In this document: positions 12,714-23,778 of the stretch, piece after piece
How positions within the stretch are numbered: position 1 is the stretch's first letter
How the letters are laid out: each line of letters opens with the position of its first letter
Assembly: GCA_964030475.1 (NCBI GenBank)
Contig: CAXIPT010000006.1
Span: 1,978,817-2,042,816, forward strand
Direction: 5' to 3'
DNA: 64,000 bases
Source: Tethya wilhelma
Taxonomy: Eukaryota; Porifera; Demospongiae; Tethyida; Tethyidae
Position numbers and translations under genes: made by a program
Notes under the pieces: generated by a model
What the model saw: the letters and a program-made list of their open reading frames with translations, nothing else
What the model was told of the DNA's origin: nothing
Databases searched by the model: none

Positions 12714-15256
12714 CCACCAAGAATTAATGTATCTACTGGAAGTAGTGGAATCTTTAGATGCACCATACCTGACAAAAATGGAGTGGAAACAACCAAGTAC
12801 ATTGGCGTTTACAACAGATCAGAATCAAATGGTTAGTCAGTATTATTTTAAATTTACACTAATAAAAACATAAAAATAAATTGCTAGCATATTATTAATA
12901 ATAATTTTAAATTTTTTCTGTGTGGTTCTATAAGGTGCTCTATTAGCCGGCTCTCCCAGTACCATCCAGTTCTCTCTGGTGAGTGAAGAAGAGCCAGTGG
13001 AATTCATCCTCACCTTCAGGACCATTGGAGGACCAGCTTCATTTGTCACTTGGACAAGAGATGGAATTAACATTTCATCTTTAAGAGACCCTGATCACTA
13101 CATACAATCACAAATAGTGCATTCAAATGTGATAACTGTTGATGGAATGATGATTAATGTATACACAGCTGGAGATTACTCCAACATCCTGACAGTGAGA
13201 GGAAGACTCCCAGGAGTTTATGGAGTCAGTGTGACTAATGTTAGGACGACAACACTGGTTACACCAAGATACATCACTGTCATAGGTAAAGCAATCAATA
13301 ACTTGAGCTGAATGATTGAATGTACATACTTTACTTAATTAGAAGCTTAATATTATTATACAAATACATGTGCACAGATTTTGCCCACCCAAATATTTCT
13401 TCAAATGTGGCACGCTCTCAAGATCTAACAAGAATAAACTTATCATGGACACTAGTGAATCCAATTCACACAAACCACTTTTTATCGTTTGAAGTGACAT
13501 ATACTGTGTGTGACATTTGGTCAGGAGATTGTGAAAATGAAATTTCTCAGACAATCAATGACATCACTATGACTCAATTTTCAGTGTCTGGTTTAACTAT
13601 TTGGGCAGCATACAACTTCACTGTTACTGCTAGACCTGCAGTCAACGAATTTACTAAAGTATTTCAAACTCCTTCAACCACCAAAATGATTACAATTTTA
13701 GGTATGCATATATTGTTTTAAATTTTCTGTAAAATTTTAGTTAATAGTAATGAAACACAGAAATTCACTTTCTTCTAAGATCTCCGATGTTACAATAAGT
13801 GTGTATCTTGTAGTCTGAAGTTATAAAGCTGATAAAAAGTGTATATTTTTCATTGCATGCAGGTGTCTTATCTCCTGAGATTTCTTCAGTGATTGAACTA
13901 GCTAACATCACATCAGTAGAAGTCACCTGGAACCAACCAGAAGGAGGATTGGCAGTTGATGAATATGTTGTGTCTTATCGTCGCTTGAATGGAAGAGATG
14001 GACAGTGTAGCTCATTTCAAGATGAAGGCAGTGTGAGCATGGTCACAGTACCAAATGCAAGGAAAAACAAACAAACCTGTACAACTACTCTTCACTTGCA
14101 ACCATACAGTATTTATCTTTGTACTGTAACTGCTAGATTGGACAATCACCACATTTTTCTATCAAATGCAACAGATTACAACATTGTAACCAATTCAACA
14201 GGTATCAAAAATATGAATCTAACACTATCATAAAATGTGTATACATTACAATCATATTATTATGTTGCATTAATTTAGTTCCATCCAGAGCCCCTCAAAA
14301 CATTGCTACAATCTCTTCCACCTCCACAAGTGTGACCATATCTTGGGATAGTGTTGAGTGTATCCATAGAAATGGACTTATAACACACTACCTCATCAGT
14401 TATGGACGTATTGCTTACAACAATGATTCAGATGTGGTGATAAATATGAGAACCATTAGAGTAGCTGTTGGCAACAATGAACAAGACAGTGATGGGAGCT
14501 ACACAGTCAAAGGTCTCAAGCCTTCTTCACTCTATGTCTTTAAAGTGGCGGCTGGGAATTATGGTGGGCTGGGGATGTACTCTGTTACTCAAGGGAAAAC
14601 TCTAGGAGGTAGGAGTGTACAAACAGATTTACTCCCACAACTAAAAAGAACCTGCCCACCTGGCTATAAGTTTGATTTTGTAGAGTTTAAGTGTTTGTCT
14701 TGGTATAAATTCTGATCATTCTTTATTTTTGATGTTGCAAAACACTAATGCCAGCCAGATGGACACTTATAACATGACTATCATAATTCTTGGCAGACAA
14801 GCATCTTATAAGTATGATTGTTTATATAGTATGTGTACCACACTCACACAGTATTCCCACAGCCTTTTCAAGTCGTGATTGGCCGTACTGATGACTGTAT
14901 CACTTGGAATGTAAGCTTAGACAATAACAGATGTTGAATTGCACATGCAATGTACAGCATATACATACACTTAAACACAAACTTATACACACATGCAGTG
15001 CACACAATTAATGTCCATCTAGTTTGAGAATGCCGCTGGAAGTGAGTAATGAGATTCATAGCAATACTTTTTGTATTGGGCAAAAAGCTAATATTTGACT
15101 AGTAAGGCATAGGAAGCTGGAAAAGCAACCAAAAGAACGAGGAGGACAAGCGCTTTCCAATAGTGCTTGAAATTTTGAAGTCACTTGAATAATGTTTAGA
15201 AAGTTATTCACTTTTTTCTACCGGCATTCTCAAACCAGATGGACTTTTATTAGCGT

Positions 15257-15312
<56 letters not shown>

Positions 15313-15967
15313 TATGCTAAAAGAACTTTGTTATAGACTACTAATCACAGTCAAACAAAAGTTAATAATAATAGAAATCTTGACCCTTCATGATGTTTTT
15401 GTGGTCTAGAAATGCACATTTATAACTATGGGCTCAGCTGTTATTACAACTGTGTATAAGCACACTTAAATTGTTAGGTCTCTGGTCACATTTGATGTTT
15501 CCGTCTATACTCTCTAGCTGCATGCCATTGTAGTGAGTATCTATTCTTGTGTGCACCTACAGGCTGACAAGGCTGAAGAAATAAGGAGGAATATCCGCTC
15601 AAAACTCTTTGAAGTCCTTCACAAAAGATGCCATTGCAACTTGCCAGAAGAAAATCTTCTTAGGGGAGTGTTTAGTTGCGTCCATTCTAAAGAACAAACC
15701 ACCTACAGAAGTTCCATCATTGGTACACACTTATACTATGCTACAGAGCTGGTGGAGTTCATCCAGTATTGGGTAGCGTCAGCACCTACTATGACAGTCC
15801 AGTGGTACTCAGTGAAAGTAGATCCACATTGTCCAGTTCGTATAGACTCTTTTGACAACCCAGAGTGTAGTAGGCTGATGGCTGAAAATGCAAAAGAGTG
15901 CTCCTTTGATGAAAATGACCCTAATGTTGCTCAATGTGTTGCAGTCTGTATTGCACGTCAAGCATAG
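12714..15967 (+). CDS. Ig/FN3/SEA-like receptor-type protein without membrane helix (5' incomplete)
   Basis: Exons: 12714-12831 (only the last part of an Ig-like domain, GIFRCTIPDKNGV, after an in-frame TGA at 12711), 12935-13285 (second Ig-like domain, FVTWTRDG, YSNILTVRGRLPGVYGV), 13378-13701, 13863-14201 and 14279-14608 (three FN3 domains), and 15534-15967 (SEA-like cysteine-rich domain, stop TAG/TAA region at 15965-15967). All junctions are phase 1, and exon lengths are multiples of three where expected. There is no membrane helix, so the product would be secreted if expressed. The first Ig exon is truncated and no signal exon was found, so the gene is either incomplete or decaying. An alternative read-through after 14608 encodes RTCPPGYKFDFVEFKC before a stop; whether it is used is unknown. 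Confidence 0.6.
15011..15247. mobile_element. MITE family 'GTCCATCTGG', copy 1
   Basis: Terminal inverted repeats: left ATGTCCATCTAGTTTGAGAA, right TTCTCAAACCAGATGGACTT. The interior (GCGCTTTCCAATAGTGCTTG) matches the copy at 47991-48226. It lies in the intron before the SEA-like exon and is followed at once by a CA microsatellite. Confidence 0.75.
15257..15310. repeat. (CA)n microsatellite
   Basis: About 26 uninterrupted CA units, directly after the MITE. Confidence 0.95.
15534..15967 (+). CDS. SEA-like cysteine-rich terminal exon of the 12.7-16.0 kb gene
   Basis: After the acceptor TTGTAG at 15533 the exon encodes ADKAEEIRRNIRSKLFEVLH, an LLRGVFSC step, TTYRSSIIGT, a hydrophobic helix ending in YW, then HCPVRIDS and NPECS, and ends CVAVCIARQA. 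The order (helix, Cys, TYR, helix with W, Cys at a PEC step) matches a domain I recall repeatedly in sponge FN3/SRCR proteins and resembles SEA modules. The ending without a membrane span argues for secretion. The last alternating cysteines could form a small knot. Domain naming is inference. Confidence 0.5.
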
Positions 15968-16370
15968 TCACTTGCATGTATCTTGATTGATGTCTACCTA
16001 TAGAATAGTATAAAGTTAATATGTGTACTATGCATGCTAGAACTTTACAGCAATAACTTAATTGTTTGATTATTAACCAACCATGCATTCAATAATTATA
16101 TATAGATTGTAGTACTAAAAATTCCTGATATTGTTTTGTGATTAGAACACATAAGCCACATTATTAACATGTAGCCTTGCGTTAATTATATTATAAGCTG
16201 TATCATGCATCTAATACAAACAAAATGTGCACAAACTCACTACATGTAAATTTATATTGGCATAATTATACCAAGACATAAATTTGTTTACAGTTGTACC
16301 TAATTATTTCGAATTTAATAACTGTTAAAATTTATACAATCATCCAATATGAATGATATGGAGTAACTGT

Positions 16371-16490
16371 GAGATGAAACGACCAAAGAAAGCAGTAAAG
16401 GAGCTAGCCCATACATGAAGAACTAGCTATGACTCCAGCTGGCCAGCTAGAAATATAGAGACATGCATGTCCAACTTATCTGAACCATGA
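16371..16490 (+). pseudogene. relic of a receptor cytoplasmic-tail exon
   Basis: The sequence GATGAAACGACCAAAGAAAG to TATAGAGACATGCATGTCCA aligns with the last exon of the neighbouring receptor (21353-21486; ATGAAACAGACTAAAGAAAC and GAAATGGAGGCATGTCCAGC). It has several deletions and in-frame stops. It marks a lost receptor 3' end between the 12.7 kb and 17.1 kb genes, or a former tail of the 12.7 kb gene. Confidence 0.65.
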
Positions 16491-17121
16491 CATTGTATTA
16501 AACTGCATGACTAACATTTATATCAAGCAAGAAAACTGACTGTCAGTATTAATTTTACCAGTGGATGTTCTATTGTTAACCATAGTTGCATTATATACAT
16601 TTAATGATGTTGCATGAACCCTTCAATTCAAATAGGATGCATGTGGTTAAAGCTAGCAATATACACAACGATAATGATTATTTTAGTTGACTCGAACACA
16701 TTACTCTTATAATTTATGTAGGAAAACCACTCACATTCATCACCCATGCATAAGTTTATTTATTTATAGCTATTTGTAAGTTATCTAAATCATTCTTTAT
16801 AGAAAAAAACATCAATTGATGTCCAACTATGCAAATATTGCATGATCGAGTATCAGTATAAATCATGACGTTTGGTGATGTTTTGTGTTTTTGGAAGACC
16901 CAAAATGTGCATATTTGCATTCATTTGCTCCGTGTACTGTGCATTTGTTACCACTTATGTATAATAGCCTGAAACTATCTGTGCATGGTCAGCTAGCTGT
17001 TATTCCTGTAGTATAGCTTACAGGCCAAGGTTTCAGGTAATCTTTGGTAAAAAAAACAGCTAGTGCTTGTGTGTACTAGTATTTAGCATCTCAGATTATA
17101 ATACTCTTAGCCTATGTAGTG

Positions 17122-20100
17122 ATGAAGAGTACTACAAAAAGTGTACAACTGATTCAGTGTGTGTTTTTGGATGCTATCTTTCTTATTGGTGTATTCAACT
17201 ACAGTCACAGTCAAGGTATAGTCACCAATTATTGCACTAGCAAATAGCGTAATAGAGTCATATAACTCAAATATACTTGATATGTAATTGTTTCTCTTCA
17301 TGCAACATGCAGATGATGGTATTACTATCAGTCTAGGAGACAAGGTGATCCCTAATCATGGGCTGGTGACTACTGAGGATATTGGAATTGACCCTACTGG
17401 AATGAATCTAATGGAGGGATTGAAATGTAGTACTACTTATAGTGGCTGCTGCTCAGATTATAGTACCATAAATTATTGTGCAAGGCTAGGCTGTGAACTA
17501 AGTGGTACTGGAAGTTGGATATTTGCTCACACTATAGACTATGTTCCTCGACAAATTGATCGAACTAACTTCATAGCTGGAATCACACGACATGGACAAG
17601 CAGTTTATGTGTTCCGTAATAATGTAACAAATAATAATCAACTTTATTTGTTAAATGGAATCTGGAGATGTGTGATTCCTGACTCTAATGGAGTGAACCA
17701 GACCAAGTATATTGGAATCTATGCTAATTCAATGAGTGCCAATGGTGAGTATATATATATATATATATATATAGAATATTATTACTAGGACGTATCGCCA
17801 ATTTGTTCAAAATTTCAAAGATGTTAATTATTATAAAATATAAAATTCATGGGAGATTTGCTTATCCATGAAGCTAGCTAGCTAGAATTGTTTATTGTTA
17901 TTCTTTTATTATGAGTGAATGGCTTTCTTTTAAACTTTTTCACTGTGAATATTGCTAAAAATTTTCAGGTTCAATAACAACCGTCTCTTCACATGGGATC
18001 GAATTCCACGAAATCTCAGCAAGTCAGAGTTACAACCTCACTTTCAGAACCACTGGAGGACCAGCTACAGTTGTCACTTGGACAAGAGATGGAGTTGACA
18101 TCTTATCACTTAGTGACAGTGATCACTACATACAATCACAGACAGTGCAGTCAAAAGTGTCCATTCGTCATGATGGTGTTGAGGAAAATGTATACACAGC
18201 TGGAGACTACTCTAACATCCTGACAGTGAGAGGAAGACTCTCAGGAGTGTATGGAGTCATTGTGACTAATGATAGGACAAGAACACCTGTTACTGCACAC
18301 ATCACAGTGCTAGGTATAAAATTTCATTTTCAAAATGAATGTCAACCGTCATGACTTTATAATTATTATGCCACAATGTCATATAGATTATCCGCAAGCT
18401 ATCATCACTGGGGTCTCAGCAATACAGTATGCAACAGATGGTAATATTGCCATTTCCTGGACAGTTAGCAACAGTTCAATTGTCTCAAGATTCTTTGATG
18501 GATATGAAATCCAGTACAGAGTAGTCCCCTTGTGGGGGCAAACTGGGTGTGGTCAATCACAAGTGGTAATTACTAATAGCACTAGTTATGAACTGAGTTA
18601 TATAACTCCATGGGCAACATATGAGTTCAGTATTACCTTGATTAACAAGACACATCATCACTACTTTGATTCTATCAGTGGTTTACATGTATTGACACAA
18701 GTCTCCTCATCAGGTATTATAATTATTATATATTTTAAGTCTTGATGTATAATATAGACAAGCCAAACACACAATACAGTCCTACTCCACATAGATCCCT
18801 GTTATTGCAGGTGTCCTACCTCCTGAAATATCTTCAGTGGTTGAACTACCTAACATCACATCAGTCCAAGTCACCTGGAACCAACCAGATGGAGGATTGG
18901 TACCTGATGAATGTGAAGTATATTGCCTGAACCAAAGACCATCTCAATGTAGCTTACTTCTTGAAGGCCACAGTATTAGTGTGACAGTGAGAGCTGAGGG
19001 AGAAGGATCCTATATTACCACCCTCCACTTACAAGTAGAGACTACCTATGACTGCAGTGTTACTTCTAGGAAAAATAGAGGCTTTTTGTTCAATACAACA
19101 AGTTTTACCATCACAACTAATTCAACAGGTTTAATGTTTAATTTAGAAACTGTAGTATTCCAAACAATATGATCATGCTATAGCTACTTTATATAACTTC
19201 AGTTCCATCTGGAGCCCCTCAAAACCTCGCCATCATCAACTCCACCTCCACCAGTGTGACCATATCTTGGGATAGTGTTGAGTGTATCCATAGAAATGGA
19301 CTCATCACTCATTACCTCATCAGCTATGGTCAGGGAGGAGATGGAGAGACCAACCAGATGAATGTCACAGTGAACATCACAGACCAAGAGGAAGGAGGGA
19401 GCTACACAGCCACAGGAATTGATTCTAAGAAAGAGTATCTCTTTAAAGTAGCTGCTGTCAATGAAGTTGGTGTGGGGGTGTTTGCTAATGTGACTGTTAC
19501 AAGAAATAATGGTAGGCACATGCAACACTGTTTGTTATTTTCTACATGTATTCAGTTTGTTTTTGTTGATTGCTAAACATATATTGCAATCATTCCATGC
19601 TTGGTTTAGGATAAACACAAGCTTGCATCGTATAGCTAGAGCACACACCACATTTGACATCAAAGTTGATATCATTGTGGAATTAATAGTTAATGGAAGT
19701 AAAAGCTGTCAGTTTAAATCTCTCTATTGCTCTATAATAAACTTTTGCCATACAGAAGTAACTTATTTTGTCATCAAACTAAGTGTTCTTAAACATTACA
19801 ATTTCCTTATATTCACGATAGCTGAAAATGACCAGAACAGCAACTGCCAGCAGTCTGGAACAATTGGTGGCCTGATAGCAGTCATAGTCATCTTGGTGGT
19901 AGCTCTGGTGACTAGTGGACTGTTCAATGCCTTAGCGTAAGCTTAAATTGACAATAATTGACTTAATTCACTAAACCAGGCAAATTGCAATATTATTTTA
20001 ATTTGCAGGGTATACAAACAAAAGGTGCCATTCAAAGGTAATCTATAACTAATAAATGAGTGCATCTTTTGTGTTACAGTTTATCATAAAGCTTCAGTTG

Positions 20101-21486
20101 TACAGTCGAACCGCACGCGTACGCGGAAACGCTCCTACGTTGAGATTTATTTGCAAATGAATTTATTCATAAGGTCAAGTACAGTTAATTCGCGATTATG
20201 AAGTATGCAACGCATTGTTTTTATTTCTTCCACAGATTCTTGCTTTGCTGTTCCAAATTTGGTATGCAAATTGTACATTAAATAATCTAACTTTCAACAA
20301 AGTTTAGTGTCCAGAGATGGGAATTTATGCTCATGGCAATCACCAACAGACTGAAGATAGGAAACTTGAACCCCCAAGTTAAAGCTTTGGACATTTCTGT
20401 TTTAAAAGTAGCCAGCAGACAAAAACCAGTTTTCAGCCTTCTTAGGCTCCAATCCAAAGAATTATGGCCTCTATGTTTGTGTCCAGGTATCAGAATGCTT
20501 GCAATCGATGGATTTAATAGCTTACATAAATGTACATTAAAAGTCCAATTAGTAGATATCAGTAACAAACATAACACTGTTTTTTATATGAATTGGAGTA
20601 CTTTCTAAAGTGGTTTCAACTGTCAGAAGATGTGCCTGAATCAGAGCCTGCAGAAGACAAGAATTGAAACTATACATGAACCATTATAATACCAGTATAT
20701 GAATATTCATGATGTATTTTTTCCATACTATTATGATAAACTTGACTAGGTCAAATAGTACATTGAAAGAGCCTAGTGACAGACAGATATACCTCGTACA
20801 AGTCTTAGTGTGCTTTAAATTCAGTGGCAGAATACAAAAACTGAGAAAGTACTCGTGCACTACACAATACATTGAATTTATATGCATTCATATGTAGATC
20901 AGGGTGACTGCCCTTACAAAAGCTTTGGACATTTCCGTTTAGAGACATTTGCAATAGCAATAATAGCACACAAGGTGCTTAAGACATCGTAGAACATAAA
21001 TAAGCAAGCCAAAATTGTGTCCCTTACTTACCGAGTGATATTCTCCTGGAAATAGTCACCACACACTGCTTGGCTGGTGTCCTTGTGCAAATATTCACGG
21101 CAAGCAGACATTTAGTATAACACTTGAGCTCGTAAATGAAGACTTATTTTATTCTTTGGACATCTGACTATCCAATGGTGAGCACAGATACGGCCAAATC
21201 TCCGTGTAATCCAACTTGAAACTTCATTCTTCAATGTGCCTCCAAACGGCCAAAAAGTCGCCATTTTCCTGGTCACGCCCACTTACGTTGCAAACAAAAT
21301 CAGGCGCGGATATTCGTGTGCGGTTCGACTGTGTATAAAATTCCATTTTTAGGAACAATGAAACAGACTAAAGAAACCAGTGGAGGAGATATTTATGAAG
21401 AACCAGACAAGATAATCCCAACTGCTCGAGCTGGTCAGCTAGAAATGGAGGCATGTCCAGCTTATGAGATCACCAAGATAAACTGA
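17122..21486 (+). CDS. type I receptor: Ig-Ig-FN3-FN3-FN3-TM-tyrosine tail (700 aa)
   Basis: Nine exons: 17122-17215 (signal peptide, MKSTTKSVQL, FLIGVFNYSHSQ), 17313-17744 (Ig-like 1 with CC doublet and RCVIPDSNGV), 17969-18313 (Ig-like 2, VVTWTRDGVD, RGRLSGVYGV), 18387-18713, 18811-19128 and 19203-19511 (FN3 1-3), 19822-19936 (membrane helix GLIAVIVILVVALVTSG), 20009-20037 (VYKQKVPFK) and 21353-21486 (tail). The lengths total 2103 nt, exactly 701 codons with the stop, and every junction keeps phase. The tail holds two tyrosine motifs, DIYEEP and CPAYEITK, candidates for phosphorylation and SH2 binding. AATAAA lies near 21680. No defect seen, so this is the best functional member of the cluster. 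The role is inferred as cell-surface recognition; the ligand is unknown. Confidence 0.8.
17747..17773. repeat. (TA)n microsatellite at a splice donor
   Basis: GTGAGTATATATATATATAT follows the Ig-like 1 exon directly. The near-copy at 29292 has a different intron here. Confidence 0.9.
20103..21331. mobile_element. 1.23-kb element with ~15-bp TIRs and TGTA target duplication
   Basis: Left end CAGTCGAACCGCACGCG; right end complements to CAGTCGAACCGCACACG. TGTA flanks both sides (20099-20102, 21332-21335). It fills most of the last intron of the receptor. An internal duplication repeats AAAGCTTTGGACATTTC (about 20385 and 20920). No transposase frame was recognised, so it is non-autonomous. Superfamily uncertain. 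Confidence 0.7.
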
Positions 21487-21790
21487 TATAATACTGACAA
21501 TAATTTACTCTTTGACTAAAAAACAGTCTTATTTTTTGAGCTATATAGCTATAATGCTTATAATTGTTATTTTGCAATTTCCATATAATTGTAATTATTG
21601 ATAATAATGCAGGCGCACCGTAGTGTTTCCCAATATACCAACACACCTGTGCCAGCATGCTTAAGGGTTGTGGTTTCCAAATAAAATTAATTTACTCTGG
21701 ACTGCCGACTAGACACGCATGGCAATATAGTATAATCCCCTAGTAACCAAAGTGTTTTCCAATATACAAACACGTACACATGTGTAAGTA

Positions 21791-22841
21791 CAAGTAGTAA
21801 AAATTTCAAAAAAAAAAGTAGTGTAGGAATGGGCAGTGCGGTAAAAAGTATTGAAACAAGGCATGGTCTCAATTTCGGCACATGACTACTTCATTTTTAT
21901 TCTTGATCACTTATAATTATGGATTTTCAGCGTTGTGTTGCGATGATCTGTACAATAATACCGTAGCTAGCTTATGAGATTACTGCATTGGTTCAAATTT
22001 CTCAGTACATAATATAATTATAGCTAATCACTTGGCTACTAAAATAATGGAGTATAAACTATAAAAGACAAGTATATAACTTAAACTGGATTACCAGCCA
22101 AGAATTGGACATAAAAATGAAGTAGTCATGTGCCGAAATTGAGACCATGCCTTGTTTCAATAATTTTTACCGCACTGCCCATTCCTACACTACTTATTTT
22201 TTTGAAATTTTTACTACTTGTTCATTTACTTTTTTCAACACTACAGTGTGGAGACTGTCAGAGACTGGTAAGTCCCTACAAAAAGCTTGAGTAGGAGCTA
22301 CATGCACTTTAGTATGCTAGAGGGAGCTAATGCGCATGCGTATATAATGCCACGTGCAAAGATAATGAATGACCTTTGAACTCTACCCACAAAGATGGCT
22401 GCATTGTACGCTAAGTTTTAAAGCTTTCTAGTTTTTGTTTAGGCCTATATATATTTATGATGAAAACGAGTATCAAGGAATGTAGTACCCATGAAAAGAA
22501 CTTACTTTGTGCTGTCAAAGTTGGCTCAACACATTCTGGTTCTCTGGAAATGCTTTTCAGAGTCAAGTAAGTCAGTTAGGAAGTACTAAATAAGTAAGTA
22601 AGTAAGTTAGATGAACAAAAATGGCACTATGGTGGCTTCCCACTAACGCTCTCTACGAGTGCTACGGAAAGTTTTTGTGAGTTTTAAGACTTGCATGCAG
22701 TTGATAATCTGTCAGTGAGAGCTTCTGAGCAACTTTGAAGGTCTAGTTTTGTTTGACTAGATTTTTATGGTGGCCAACATTTTGTATTGTGTCCATGGGA
22801 CAGTCGGCCCATTCCTACTATACGTACTACCGTACGTATGA
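21791..22841 (+). mobile_element. asymmetric Helitron-like element, copy 2
   Basis: Starts A|CAAGTAGTAAAAATTTC with the ~420-bp foldback (21791-22215), continues through the unique arm (GTGCTGTCAAAGTTGG, CTGGTTCTCTGG), and ends TACTACCGTACGTATGA|T. The assembly gap follows immediately. Confidence 0.8.
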
Positions 22842-22842
22842 T

Positions 22843-23226
22843 NNNNNNNNNNNNNNNNNNNNNNNNNNNNNNNNNNNNNNNNNNNNNNNNNNNNNNNNNN
22901 NNNNNNNNNNNNNNNNNNNNNNNNNNNNNNNNNNNNNNNNNNNNNNNNNNNNNNNNNNNNNNNNNNNNNNNNNNNNNNNNNNNNNNNNNNNNNNNNNNNN
23001 NNNNNNNNNNNNNNNNNNNNNNNNNNNNNNNNNNNNNNNNNNNNNNNNNNNNNNNNNNNNNNNNNNNNNNNNNNNNNNNNNNNNNNNNNNNNNNNNNNNN
23101 NNNNNNNNNNNNNNNNNNNNNNNNNNNNNNNNNNNNNNNNNNNNNNNNNNNNNNNNNNNNNNNNNNNNNNNNNNNNNNNNNNNNNNNNNNNNNNNNNNNN
23201 NNNNNNNNNNNNNNNNNNNNNNNNNN
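22843..23226. other. assembly gap (384 N)
   Basis: Run of unknown bases between two copies of the same mobile element. Open frames across it are artefacts. Confidence 0.99.
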
Positions 23227-23444
23227 TGATTAGTAGGAATTTGAACCAATACAATAATAAGCTATCGCACTATCAGATCGTTGCATTTACGACACTTAGC
23301 AGGATCCTAAGGAAGGATCAACTGACAAGAATAAAAATGAAGTAGTCATGTGCCGAAATTGAGACATGCATGCCTTGTTCCAATACTTTTTACCGCACTG
23401 CCCATTCCTACACTACTTATTTTTTTGAAATTTTTACTACTTGT
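23227..23444 (+). mobile_element. right half of a foldback block (asymmetric element fragment)
   Basis: Contains the family's inner right arm (GCCGAAATTGAGACATGC, CCTACACTACTTATTTTTTT) and ends ACTACTTGT. Its left half is lost in the gap. Confidence 0.8.
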
Positions 23445-23778
23445 TATATTGAAACTATAATAATTATTATGCAATGTTTCCTTTCCTATAGTGGTGGATG
23501 GTATAACAGGTTTAGCGCTAGCATATTACACATTATGTCATACTACCATATAGTTTCACACTGAAAATAATAACTTAGGTTTGTTGTTTTAGCTTAGATT
23601 AATCATCACAATGAACTAATATTATGTTTACTTAATGTATATATTTCACATATCTTGCCTATAATACGGTAACTTCAAAATCGATCATTATGCATAATGG
23701 AATGACATCATAATTAGGTTGAACAATATATAATCTTGTCATGCGTGCTGTAAATACATTTTTGACAACCGAAAAATA

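Noticed and set aside
19199..19528. 109-codon minus-strand open frame, with a relative at 54174-54362
   Set aside because: Antisense of the FN3-3 exon; its recurrence only reflects homology of the coding strand.
22753..23254. Open frames crossing the N run
   Set aside because: They consist almost only of unknown codons.
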